Shown here piece after piece: positions 35,569-43,607 of a stretch of 64,000 nt of DNA. The DNA is taken from NCBI GenBank assembly GCA_963665575.2, contig CAXXDW010000006.1, positions 372,001-436,000 of the forward strand. Direction: 5' to 3'. The notes below the pieces were generated by a model. It was not told where the DNA came from and did not search any database. It saw only the letters and a list, made by a program, of their open reading frames with translations. Each line of letters begins with the position of its first letter. Within the stretch, counting starts at the first letter, position 1. The stretch comes from Rariloculus sp963665575. GTDB taxonomy: Bacteria > Pseudomonadota > Gammaproteobacteria > Steroidobacterales > Rariloculaceae. Made by a program: the position numbers and the translations under genes.

Positions 35569-36581
35569 CATTGCTGCTATTGGCCGCTTGTTCTCAGGCG
35601 CCGGAGGACCCGGGCACCGTCGAACTGACTTACGCGACGCCATACAGTCCCGGGCATCCCTTCAGCCGTGCCGATCAGCGCTGGATAGCGTTCGTCGAAG
35701 AGCGATCGGAAGGTACGCTGCGCATACGGCCGAGCTGGTCCGGAGCGCTGATGTCGTCGGAACACTCGCTTATCGAGCTGCGACATGGCGTCGTCGACAT
35801 CGGGCTCATAACACCGATCTACGTGAAAGGCGGAGCGCATCTGATTCGTATGCAATCGGGTTTTTACAGCGGCGCGCGATCGATCGAAGCGCAGGTTGCG
35901 CTATACCGCTGCCTCGAGGCCAGGCATCCGCAATTCGAGCGGGAACTCGACGGACTCAAGGTGCTGGCCGTGCAGGGCGGCAATCTGCCCGGGATCGTCT
36001 CGCGCGATCGGTCGATTGAAACGCTGGCCGAGTTGCGCGGAATGCGTATTCGAGCTCCGACAGAGCTATTGAACGTGCTGCGCGAACTCGGCGCCGATCC
36101 CGTCAACATGCCGATGAGCGAAGTTTATTCCGCACTCGCAAAAGGCATCATCGACGGGGTCGTCGCACCGACCGATACCTTCAACGCGCTGCATCTTGCG
36201 GAAGTCGCCTCGTACTACACGCGCATGGCAGTGCCGCGTGGCGCCTATCCGGCGCGCGCTATCGGAACGGAATCCTGGGAGCGGTTGTCCTCGCAGCATC
36301 GCGCCGTCCTCGAGGCCTCGATTCCCGTCTGGGAGGCGGCGCTCGCACAGGAGAACGTCGCGGCGCTCGAAGTGGGCTGGCAGGTCGCGCAAGATGAGGG
36401 CGTCATCGAATCCGTGCTGGGCGACGAAGATCAGGCTGCGTTCGATGCGCTCTACGCACGCGACGCTGAGCGCAATGCCGCGCTGCTCGAGCGCTATGGC
36501 ATAGATGGCGTCAGCGTGCTTGCGACTGCGCGAGCAAGTATCGGCAGCGACGGCACCGTGCGGTGCAGGGGCGATGGCTGA
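35550..36581 (+). CDS. TRAP transporter substrate-binding lipoprotein (DctP family)
   Basis: Solute-binding protein of 343 residues. The ATG at 35550, behind GGGAGG, lies inside the end of the preceding gene. The leader MRTLALTLLLLAACSQ has a lipobox (LAAC), so the protein is anchored in the periplasm rather than free, which is less common for DctP. The mature fold includes the DctP features YATPYSPGHPFSRADQRWIAFVEERSEG and the carboxylate-binding Arg region (ELRGMRIRAPTELLNVLRELGADPVNMPMSEVYSAL). The ligand is likely a monocarboxylic or hydroxy acid, by family. It feeds the DctQ/DctM pair encoded 4.5 kb upstream. Confidence 0.92.
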   Translation: MRTLALTLLLLAACSQAPEDPGTVELTYATPYSPGHPFSRADQRWIAFVEERSEGTLRIRPSWSGALMSSEHSLIELRHGVVDIGLITPIYVKGGAHLIRMQSGFYSGARSIEAQVALYRCLEARHPQFERELDGLKVLAVQGGNLPGIVSRDRSIETLAELRGMRIRAPTELLNVLRELGADPVNMPMSEVYSALAKGIIDGVVAPTDTFNALHLAEVASYYTRMAVPRGAYPARAIGTESWERLSSQHRAVLEASIPVWEAALAQENVAALEVGWQVAQDEGVIESVLGDEDQAAFDALYARDAERNAALLERYGIDGVSVLATARASIGSDGTVRCRGDG

Positions 36582-37747
36582 TGCGACGCGTACTCGAAGG
36601 CATCCGTGTCGCAGATTTCAGTCACGTCATGGCGGGCCCGTACGCAACTCATCTCCTGCGACTGCTCGGGGCACAAGTCATCAAGGTTGAGATGCCGGGA
36701 GGTGGCGACGCGATGCGCTACTACGGCGCGGATCGGCGCTACGACGGTATGGCGCCCGCTTTCATCGGGGTGAACGCGGGAAAAAAATCAGTTGTGCTCG
36801 ATCTCAAGCAGGAACGTGATCTCGAGACTGCGTATGAATTGATTCGTCGCTGCGATGTTCTTGTCGAGAACTTCCGTCCAGGCGTTATGGCGCGTCTCGG
36901 GCTCGACCATGAACGGGCGAAGGAACTGAATCCCGACCTGATCTACTGTTCCGTATCGGGTTACGGTCAGAGTGGTCCGCGGCGCGACTGGCCGGCGATC
37001 GACAACATTGTTCAGGCGACTAGCGGCATGATGAGCCTCGGCGTCGGCCCGAAAGGCCCACCATTGCGCGTCGGCTTCCCGGTCGTCGATACGCTGACGG
37101 GCCAGACGGCGGCGTTTGCGATTCTTGGATCGCTGTTTCGTCGCGAACGGGAAGGCGGTGGCGAGTATCTGGACGTTGCGATGTTCGATGCAACCATCGC
37201 GTTCATGACTTCTGCCGTGGTCCCCTGGCTCGTGACCGGGCAGGCGCTGGAGCGTACAGGAAACACCGGTTACAGCGGTCAGCCCACTTCGGCCGTCTTC
37301 GTTGCGCGCGATGGACACTACGTTTCACTCGGTGTCGTTCAGCAGGAGCAGTTTGAGCTGCTCGCGAAACTCCTCGACCGACGAAAATGGCTCGAAGACG
37401 CGCGATTTGCGGATCCCGATGCCAGACGTAGCAACGCAGAGCTGATGCAGCGCGAACTGTCGGCAGTGCTGCGCACGCGCGATGCCGCAGACTGGGAAGT
37501 CCAGCTCAGCGCGGCCGGCATACCGTGCGGTATGGTGCGCAGCATCAGTGAGGCCATGTCATTGCCCTCGCTCGATGCGCGCTCTTTGCGTCGGCCGATA
37601 CGCATTGCCGGCCTGCCCGACAGTGAGCAGGTCTCGATACTCGGTCTCGGCATTCTCGGATCGCACGATGATGGCGCGGACCTTGAACCCCCGCCGCGCC
37701 TGGGTGAGCACACCGAAGAGATTCTTTCATGGCTCGATCGATCCTGA
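36581..37747 (+). CDS. Type III CoA-transferase (CaiB/BaiF family), single domain
   Basis: Cytosolic CoA-transferase of 388 residues, standard size. The start at 36581 overlaps the previous stop as TGATG; a GTG 18 bases upstream is less likely. The N-terminus RRVLEGIRVADFSHVMAGPYATHLLRLLGAQVIKVE is the classical CoA-binding opening. The catalytic Asp is present in EYLDVAMFDATIAF, in contrast to the Glu in both halves of the fused paralogue. The C-terminus (PPRLGEHTEEIL) is also canonical. It probably catalyses CoA transfer to or from an intermediate in the same pathway. The dual set (a D-type and an E-type enzyme) suggests two different acids are handled. Confidence 0.92.
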   Translation: MRRVLEGIRVADFSHVMAGPYATHLLRLLGAQVIKVEMPGGGDAMRYYGADRRYDGMAPAFIGVNAGKKSVVLDLKQERDLETAYELIRRCDVLVENFRPGVMARLGLDHERAKELNPDLIYCSVSGYGQSGPRRDWPAIDNIVQATSGMMSLGVGPKGPPLRVGFPVVDTLTGQTAAFAILGSLFRREREGGGEYLDVAMFDATIAFMTSAVVPWLVTGQALERTGNTGYSGQPTSAVFVARDGHYVSLGVVQQEQFELLAKLLDRRKWLEDARFADPDARRSNAELMQRELSAVLRTRDAADWEVQLSAAGIPCGMVRSISEAMSLPSLDARSLRRPIRIAGLPDSEQVSILGLGILGSHDDGADLEPPPRLGEHTEEILSWLDRS

Positions 37748-37944
37748 GTTTGTGTCTGTTTGCGTTGCTATTGCCTGCCGGGCTTGCCGACGCGCAGCCG
37801 ATAGACCTGCGCCTGTCCGTGGAAACGCCACCGGGCCATGCGCGCAACCTGGCGTCGGAACGCTGGATCGAAGCCATTGAGCGATTGTCGAACGGAACGC
37901 TTCCCGCCCATGTAGGTCTCATAAGACTTCCACCGGGCCCTTGA
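37729..37944 (+). pseudogene. Truncated second TRAP substrate-binding protein
   Basis: A 71-codon frame starts inside the end of the CoA-transferase gene. It encodes a signal peptide (MARSILSLCLFALLLPAGLADAQ) and the first 35 or so residues of a DctP-like binding protein (LRLSVETPPGHARNLASERW, then IERLSNGTL). Resemblance stops near 37905, and the remainder (PAHVGLIRLPPGP) is unrelated. A full-length member would need about 270 more codons. It is the 5' remnant of a second binding protein cut by recombination, marking the right edge of the cluster. The stretch 37945-38089 contains only a hairpin. Confidence 0.8.
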
Positions 37945-37958
37945 GTTGGCCCGTGTGG
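37930..37958 (+). terminator. Hairpin at the right edge of the catabolic cluster
   Basis: CCACCGGGCC and GGCCCGTGTGG pair into a 10-base stem with one bulge around an 8-base loop. It overlaps the end of the truncated binding-protein frame. No T-run follows; it may still terminate or protect the cluster transcript. Confidence 0.4.
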
Positions 37959-38089
37959 TCCATCGAAGACCGTCTAATATCTGTGCGCCAGATGCCATGC
38001 TGACTTCTGCGTGATGTTCAAATCCTTATGACGACGTGTCCCTTGCCCGTTGGCGACGGCCGAAGCGTGTCACCACCGGAGGCGTTGCG

Positions 38090-38554
38090 CTATGGGGACT
38101 CGCCGTTGTACTCGGCATCGGTCACCGGTTCCAGAAACTCGATGCCGCCGCCGAGCGGCACCACGCCCAACTGCATGAGCAACTCGTCGGGTGTCGATCC
38201 GTGCCAGTGCTCGACGCCTGGCGGGGTGTAGTCAATCTCGCCGGGACCGAGTTCGCGCATCGGTCCGCCGCGTTGCTGCGTGCGTGCGCGGCCTTCCTGC
38301 ACGAACAGGATGAATCCGCCTTCGTGACTGTGCCAGTAGGTCCTGTTGTTGGGCTCGAACCGGCGGAGCCCCGCGATGAAATCGGATTCGACACTGACCG
38401 AGCCGCCGACACGGGCGAGCCGCGCCGCCTCTTCGTCTACGTCGTCCTGTGCCTGAACGGCCACCATTCCGCCGGCCGCGAGACCGAGCAGAACGGCCGT
38501 CGCCGCGACGGCTCTCAATACCGTGCTCTGGCGTGAGCCCTGTTCAACATTCAT
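38090..38554 (-). CDS. Secreted cupin-domain protein
   Basis: Exported protein of 154 residues: a signal peptide or anchor at about 14-36 (AVAATAVLLGLAAGGMVAVQAQ) followed by one cupin barrel. Cupin motif 1 is seen as YWHSHEGGFILFVQEGRA and motif 2 as PGEIDYTPPGVEHWHG, giving three His and a Glu as metal ligands (H-x-H...E...H). Such small cupins bind iron, manganese or zinc and act as dioxygenases, isomerases or sensors; the reaction is open. It follows the epoxide-hydrolase-like gene by 30 bases on the same strand, so the two are likely co-expressed. Confidence 0.87.
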   Translation of the reverse strand: MNVEQGSRQSTVLRAVAATAVLLGLAAGGMVAVQAQDDVDEEAARLARVGGSVSVESDFIAGLRRFEPNNRTYWHSHEGGFILFVQEGRARTQQRGGPMRELGPGEIDYTPPGVEHWHGSTPDELLMQLGVVPLGGGIEFLEPVTDAEYNGESP

Positions 38555-38584
38555 CGAATACCTCCTTGCAATTGCGGATTTCGT

Positions 38585-39616
38585 TCAGCCGAGCAACTCC
38601 AGCAGCGCGTCGACCACAGCAGCAGGCCGATGCGCGGGCAAATCGTGCCCGGCGCCGTCGACGATGCGGCGCGCGACAAGGTTCGTGAACCTCGCCTGAT
38701 CGCCCGACGGATCCGGCGACGGCATGCCGCCGAGACCGCTCGCGCCGGGATGCAGCACGATTGCCGGCACCGGGACGGGCGGGCGCTCCGCGAGTCGGCG
38801 CTCGACATCGAGAAATCGTTCTTCGCCGGCCGCATTCAGAAGCCGGTGTCGATAGGAATGAACGACGACCTCGACGAAATCCGGGTTGTCGAACGACGGC
38901 GCCGAACGTGCGTAAGCCTCGTCGGAGTAGGTCCATTGCGGCGACCAGGTGTCCCACAGATAGCGGATGATGTCGTGGCGGTCCGCCTCAAGCGCCGCCC
39001 TGCCGCGTTCCGTGTTGAAGTACCACATGTACCAGAATCGCGCCGCGAACCGCGCCGGCATCGGATTGCCGGGCGTGACGGTGTTTTGCACGGAATAACC
39101 GCCGATCGCGACCTGGCCGATGATGCGCGCAGGCTCAAGAATCGAAGCGATGCAGGCGGCGCGGTTGCCCCAGTCGAAGCCCGCCGTCGCGAACCGGTCG
39201 ATGCCGAGGGCGTCGGCGAAGTCGATGACGTCCTGAGCGATCGCGGCCTGCTCGGCCATGCGCGGCGCCGACGGGTCGCGGAACCGGGTCGTCCCGTAAC
39301 CGCGCAGATACGGCACGAGCACGCGAAACCCGGCATCGGCAAGCGGCGCGACGACGCCGTCGAACGACCGGATGTCGTAGGGAAAACCGTGCAACAGGAT
39401 GACCGCCGTGCCGCCGGGAGGTCCGTGCTCCTCGTAGCCGATGTCGAGCACGGCCGTGGCGACAGAGCGCGGGTTCGGTCCCGCCGCCTCGACGCCGGAG
39501 CGCCCATTCCCTCCTTCGGCCAACTGCGCCATCGATTGCGTCACGGCGCCGGCCGCCGCGGTCGCAACGCTCGCGGCGCTTGCGGTCTCCAGGAACTCTC
39601 GCCGTGTCGGCGTCAC
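38585..39616 (-). CDS. Tat-exported alpha/beta hydrolase, epoxide hydrolase/dehalogenase type
   Basis: Periplasmic hydrolase of 343 residues with a GTG start. A Tat signal (TPTRREFLETAS...) precedes the alpha/beta hydrolase fold. The oxyanion motif is LLHGFPYDIRS; the nucleophile elbow is GFDWGNRAA, where Asp (not Ser) is the nucleophile, as in epoxide hydrolases and haloalkane dehalogenases. A C-terminal GAGHDLPAHRP provides the catalytic His. A cap domain rich in Trp/Tyr (FWYMWYFNTERG) lies between. The two Tyr that open an epoxide cannot be verified by eye, so the subtype stays open. Its start overlaps the stop of a 36-residue remnant frame in front. Confidence 0.85.
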   Translation of the reverse strand: MTPTRREFLETASAASVATAAAGAVTQSMAQLAEGGNGRSGVEAAGPNPRSVATAVLDIGYEEHGPPGGTAVILLHGFPYDIRSFDGVVAPLADAGFRVLVPYLRGYGTTRFRDPSAPRMAEQAAIAQDVIDFADALGIDRFATAGFDWGNRAACIASILEPARIIGQVAIGGYSVQNTVTPGNPMPARFAARFWYMWYFNTERGRAALEADRHDIIRYLWDTWSPQWTYSDEAYARSAPSFDNPDFVEVVVHSYRHRLLNAAGEERFLDVERRLAERPPVPVPAIVLHPGASGLGGMPSPDPSGDQARFTNLVARRIVDGAGHDLPAHRPAAVVDALLELLG

Positions 39617-39723
39617 ACCGGCTCCTCCAGCGCAAACGCGTACAGCGCGCTACCCGCCTCCCGCACTGCCCCCGAGGCGCTTACCGGCTCACGGATCCCT
39701 TGCCGGACAGGCATCACGCTCAT
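39613..39723 (-). pseudogene. Mini-frame duplicating the C-terminus of the adjacent quinoprotein
   Basis: A 36-codon frame begins with ATGA overlap on the stop of the quinoprotein gene and ends with GTGA overlap on the start of the hydrolase gene. Its last part reads EAGSALYAFALEEPV, nearly the same as the quinoprotein's own ending EAGSALYVFALEE. It is therefore a leftover tail of a second quinoprotein copy, kept after deletion of the rest, or a short tandem duplication. The overlaps with both neighbours mean it may still be translated and couple the two genes. Confidence 0.7.
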
Positions 39724-41870
39724 TCCTCCAACGCGAACACGTACAGGGCGCTGCCGGCCTCGGGTACGCGCAGCGGTTCCTCAAGGATGGCGCTCACGTA
39801 AAACAGTTGAGCGCCTGCGCCCCAGCCAGTCGGAACGGCGACGTACTGGCGACCGTCAATGGCGTAGCTGATCGGGAATCCCTGCACCGCCGTGCCGAGC
39901 CGGGTGCGCCAGAGCACTTCGCCGGTGTCGACGTCGAAGGCCTTCAGCGAACGGTCGAGGTCGCCGATGAAGACAAGCCCGCCGGCGGTGGTCAACGCCG
40001 ACGACATGAACGGCACGCGCTGCTCGTACGACCAGATCTCTTCGAGCGACCCAAGGTCGAAAGCCGCGAGCCGGCCGAGATTGCCGTTCGATCCCGGCAA
40101 CTCGTAGGCGCGCCAGCCGGCGCCGACCGTCGTGAGCCCCGGTTCGAGCGGAACATCGAGCGGCAGAAGCTCATTACAGGCCTGCATGAGCGGGATGACG
40201 AGCCGGCGCGTCGGCTTGTGAAAGCCCATCGCCGGCCAGTTGTGGCCGCCCGACAGGCCCGGACAGATCTGCACCCAGTTTCCGACCCGGTGCCCGACGA
40301 TGTCCTCGCGGTACTCGGGCTGCCCCGTTTCCGGGTCGATCGAGGTGAAAACGTTCTGGAACATCGTCTCGGCATGGTCGAGGTATCGCCCCGTTTCGCG
40401 GTCGAGCTTCCAGATGATCCCGGGCTTGCCGATCGTCACCACGAGTTTCTGTCCGGCGTCGTCGATGAGCACGCGCTCGTAGACTTCGTCGAGGTCGACC
40501 GTCTCGCCCGGCGCGTGCTGGAAGTACCAGGCGAGCTCGCCCGTATCGACATCGAGCGCCAGCGTCGAGGTCGTGTAGAGCGCGGCGCCGTCGCCGCTTC
40601 GCCGGCTCGCGCGCATCCAGGGCTTGGCCTGGGCCACGCCGAAGAACGCGAGATTGAGTTCCGGATCGTAGCTGCCCGTGATCCAGATGTCGCCGCCGGC
40701 CCGGAAGATGTCGGGCAGCCCGTTCCAGGTTTCGCCTCCGGGCACGCCGTCGCGCGCGACCGTCTCGAAGCGCCAGAGCTCCTCGCCCGTGGCCGCGTCG
40801 AATGCGCCGATGAAGCACTTCTCCTCGCGGTACTGCTGGCAGGTGCCCATGCCCTGCAGCACCTTGCCGTTGGCAACGATCGGGCCGCTGCTTGCCGTGA
40901 AGCCGCCGTCTTCCCGGTCGCCGAGCACGGCCTCCCAGACGATCTCGCCCGTGGCCGCGTCGAGCGCAAGCAGGTGCGCTTCGGTCGTCGCGACGTAGAG
41001 CTTGTCGTCGTAGAGTGCGCTGCCGCGCATCGGGTGGTAGTTGAGCGGACCGGAGATGCGTGTCTCCCAGATCAGTTCGCCGGTTCGCCCGTCGAGCGCC
41101 TGCATCACGTTCGGCGGGTTGTTCACAAAGATGACGCCGTTGTAGGCCATCGGCGCGGGCTGGTCGCGGCCGTCGCGGTCCGTCATCGAATACACCCAGG
41201 CGAGTTCGAGACGGTCGATGTTGCCGCGATCGATCTGGTCGAGCGGACTGTAGTTTGAAGCGCCGTAGTCGCGCCGGATCATGGTCCAGTCGGCGGGATC
41301 GGGGTCGCGCAGCGCGGCGTCGGTCAGCGGCACGTAGTTCTCGATGCTTCCCGCGACGGTGACGCCGAGCGGTACCTCCGCCTCGGCGGCCGCTGCGGCA
41401 TTGGCCATCGTTACGTCAATGACGCTCGCGATTTCGATCGAACTCGCGGCGGTCAGCAGCGTCGCGCCTGGCCGGGCGGCGTTGCGCTCAAGCATATAGG
41501 CGGTGACTGCAGCGTATTCGTCATCGCTGAGGCCGCCGGCATCGGCGGGCGGCATCGTCAACTCGGTGTAGGTAACGAGTTCGCCGATCGTGCGCGCGCC
41601 CCAGCGAGCCGTGAACGCTTCGCCCGCGAGCGGCGGCGCGCCGGCGACCCCCATGAGGTCGGCGGCATGACAGGCGGCGCAATAGGTCGCGTAGTCGGCG
41701 CGGCCGGCGGCGGCCTGGGTCTCCGTAAACGCACCCGGCGCCGCTTCGTCCTGAGCCGCCGCCGTTGCTGCGGCAAGGCATGCCGCGAGGAGCGAGGCAG
41801 GCACGATGCGGTTCCACCGCCTGGGGCCGTGGTCACGGTGCGCGCATTGTCCGCCGAGCGGACGCGACAC
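39720..41870 (-). CDS. PQQ-dependent dehydrogenase with N-terminal cytochrome c domain
   Basis: Periplasmic quinohemoprotein. The proposed GTG at 41870 gives 716 residues with a basic n-region (PRRWNR) before the signal peptide (VPASLLAACLAAATAAAQ); the frame is open up to 42086, so the start is uncertain. A cytochrome c domain comes first (CAACH at about 64-68, with the distal Met probably in LTMPPADAGG), then an eight-bladed propeller (DGRTGELIWETRIS, DAATGEIVWEAVLG, DVDTGEVLWRTRLG). This order, heme before propeller, is the reverse of the classical quinohemoprotein alcohol dehydrogenases. The usual catalytic W-D is replaced by PGETVDLDEVYE, retaining the Asp. The substrate is unknown. Confidence 0.9.
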   Translation of the reverse strand: MSRPLGGQCAHRDHGPRRWNRIVPASLLAACLAAATAAAQDEAAPGAFTETQAAAGRADYATYCAACHAADLMGVAGAPPLAGEAFTARWGARTIGELVTYTELTMPPADAGGLSDDEYAAVTAYMLERNAARPGATLLTAASSIEIASVIDVTMANAAAAAEAEVPLGVTVAGSIENYVPLTDAALRDPDPADWTMIRRDYGASNYSPLDQIDRGNIDRLELAWVYSMTDRDGRDQPAPMAYNGVIFVNNPPNVMQALDGRTGELIWETRISGPLNYHPMRGSALYDDKLYVATTEAHLLALDAATGEIVWEAVLGDREDGGFTASSGPIVANGKVLQGMGTCQQYREEKCFIGAFDAATGEELWRFETVARDGVPGGETWNGLPDIFRAGGDIWITGSYDPELNLAFFGVAQAKPWMRASRRSGDGAALYTTSTLALDVDTGELAWYFQHAPGETVDLDEVYERVLIDDAGQKLVVTIGKPGIIWKLDRETGRYLDHAETMFQNVFTSIDPETGQPEYREDIVGHRVGNWVQICPGLSGGHNWPAMGFHKPTRRLVIPLMQACNELLPLDVPLEPGLTTVGAGWRAYELPGSNGNLGRLAAFDLGSLEEIWSYEQRVPFMSSALTTAGGLVFIGDLDRSLKAFDVDTGEVLWRTRLGTAVQGFPISYAIDGRQYVAVPTGWGAGAQLFYVSAILEEPLRVPEAGSALYVFALEE

Positions 41871-42055
41871 CGCTTTGCGAGGGCTCGACGGCCTCACGAT
41901 GCGGTCGCGACGTGTCCCCCGTGCAGTCGAGCCGCGACGGGTACGCTCGATCACCGATCTGTTCGCGCAGACCGCGAGCATGGCCGCATCGGTCACGAGC
42001 TTGCCTGTATCCCTCTCCTGCAAGTGGACATGAATCGACTCACTGCGCGCACCGG

Positions 42056-42496
42056 TCACGGATCTGTCCACAACAGCCATCCCCACAAATTGCCTTCCGG
42101 TGCGCTGTCGCTGTCGATCTGTATGTACAGATGCCCGGCGTCGAGCCGCGCCAGCGTTTCGTCGCTGAGCTCGAATACGCCCGAGATCGTACCGGCCATG
42201 TCTTTCGAAACGTCGAGTTCGTAAACGGCCGGGCCGCGTACGCCGGTAACGGGCGCAAGATGAATGTTCGCGCGAGTGGCCGCGGACTTGAGTCCCTCGA
42301 ATCGACCCGTGACGGTGAGCTCACTGCCGGCGAGCGTGACCTCGGCCGAGCCGCTGCCCGCAACGAACTCCCGCATCGCGCTGTCGCGCGGTGCGGCCGC
42401 GAGGCGGACCTGGAACGTCTGTGCTTCCTGGGCTACCGCGCCGGACAACACCACGGTAAGGACCAGCACGACCGATGCTGTGACACGAATGGGCAT
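42056..42496 (-). CDS. Secreted CHRD domain protein
   Basis: Exported protein of 146 residues. The ATG at 42496 (MPIRVTASVVLVLTVVLSGAVAQ) begins a good signal peptide. The mature part is one CHRD domain, the chordin-type beta-rich module, shown by GSGSAEVTLAGSELTVTGRFEGLKS, then ATRANIHLAPVTGVRGPAVYEL and a closing DAGHLYIQIDSDSAPEGNLWG, where the family has H-x-x-Q-I/N-x-G-T. CHRD domains in bacteria are secreted and of unknown role. The gene lies 185 bases upstream of the quinohemoprotein gene on the same strand and could be co-transcribed. Confidence 0.86.
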   Translation of the reverse strand: MPIRVTASVVLVLTVVLSGAVAQEAQTFQVRLAAAPRDSAMREFVAGSGSAEVTLAGSELTVTGRFEGLKSAATRANIHLAPVTGVRGPAVYELDVSKDMAGTISGVFELSDETLARLDAGHLYIQIDSDSAPEGNLWGWLLWTDP

Positions 42497-42922
42497 GAGG
42501 CTCGAAATCGCTACCGGCGCCCGTCCGTGACCGGGCAATGGCCTCAAACGATTCGGCATGGTCACTGACGCTTTCCCCATGGCGCTTGAGCCAAGCCGCA
42601 TCATATCAGCCGCAAGGCTCGCCGGTTGCCCCGGCGGCGCGCTCGCCACGGAACTTCCCTCATGGTCCCGACCGTGTCCGTGGAGTCGCGCTCCCGGCGG
42701 CAGGACCGCCGCGCCGCAAGCGCCGCGTAACAATCGGGATGTTTCCGAAGCCGTCCACGTGCACTAACATGCAGCCGTCGGCGGCGCTTCGCGGTCGTAC
42801 TGCCGCGAGCTTCGGTGACGCATGGCGAGAAAACAGGTTGCGGATGAAGGGTCCGGGATCTGCCGCAGCGGCGTGATCCTTCGAAAATCGCGACTGAACT
42901 CATAAGGAAAGGGAGATAAGGC
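42497..42922. other. Divergent intergenic region without a recognised gene
   Basis: This 426-base interval separates the minus-strand CHRD gene from the plus-strand SRPBCC gene. Several short frames cross it on both strands but none has a plausible start, signal or family resemblance. It should contain promoters for both genes; only the ribosome-binding stretch AGGGAGATAAGG before 42923 is clear. Confidence 0.6.
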
Positions 42923-43420
42923 ATGCAACGGTTTGTTGTCCTGACAGTCCTCGGCGTCCTCGGCGCCATGGGCGGCGCGTTCGCCCAGGAACCGGAATAC
43001 ACGACCATCGAACTCGAAATCGACATCGACAGGCCCGCTGCGGAAGTGTGGGCCAGGGTCGGCGGCTATTGCGACATTGCGCAGTGGCTCAACGTCGATT
43101 GCGAGATCACGTCGGGCGACGGCGAGATGGGGACCGTGCGCGTACTCGCCGGCGGTCGGGTAGTGGAGATACTCGTCGCGCAGACGGACCTGTCGTACGG
43201 GTATACCCAGCCGGCAGTGGAAGGTCAATTCTACAACCTCTACCACGGCTTCATGGAAGCGCGGCCGTTGTCCGACACGAGTTCCAGGATGCTCTACACG
43301 CTCGTCTACGACATTTCCGACAAGGCCGACCAGGCGGAGAAGGACGCGGACATCGAGCGGCGGCGCGGGATGTTCGAGACGGCGTTGCAGAACATGAAGG
43401 CGCTGGCCGAATCGCAGTAG
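42923..43420 (+). CDS. Secreted SRPBCC-fold protein
   Basis: Exported protein of 165 residues with a signal peptide (MQRFVVLTVLGVLGAMGGAFAQ). The rest fits the START/Bet v 1-like polyketide cyclase/dehydratase family: IELEIDIDRPAAEVWARVGGYCDIAQWL is the usual opening, ending in a long C-terminal helix (RRRGMFETALQNMKALAESQ) that closes the hydrophobic pocket. Members bind lipids or aromatic ligands; no catalytic residues are evident. It is strongly initiated by AGGGAGATAAGG. The next gene is fumarylacetoacetase after 187 bases, with no evidence of joint function. Confidence 0.83.
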   Translation: MQRFVVLTVLGVLGAMGGAFAQEPEYTTIELEIDIDRPAAEVWARVGGYCDIAQWLNVDCEITSGDGEMGTVRVLAGGRVVEILVAQTDLSYGYTQPAVEGQFYNLYHGFMEARPLSDTSSRMLYTLVYDISDKADQAEKDADIERRRGMFETALQNMKALAESQ

Positions 43421-43607
43421 CAGACGGGCGAGCCTGCGCGGCCAGCGAGCCACAAGGGACGAACCCCACACGCACGAGAGCCCGTGTACGGCCTGCTCGC
43501 GTTTCCGGCTCAACGCCTGCCGAACTGCCGATGAGACGTTCCGGCCTGCTCGTCGCAATGCCCGCTTGCGGCGCAGGACCGTTGCGTCGCCGTACGGATT
43601 CGTCCGG

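Noticed and set aside
37768..37998. Minus-strand frame across the cluster edge as a possible transposase remnant
   Set aside because: No transposase or integrase motif was recognised, and no terminal inverted repeats or target duplications flank it.
39441..41258. A 605-codon open frame on the plus strand
   Set aside because: Antisense to the quinohemoprotein and hydrolase genes; Arg/Val/Asp-rich shadow without domain.
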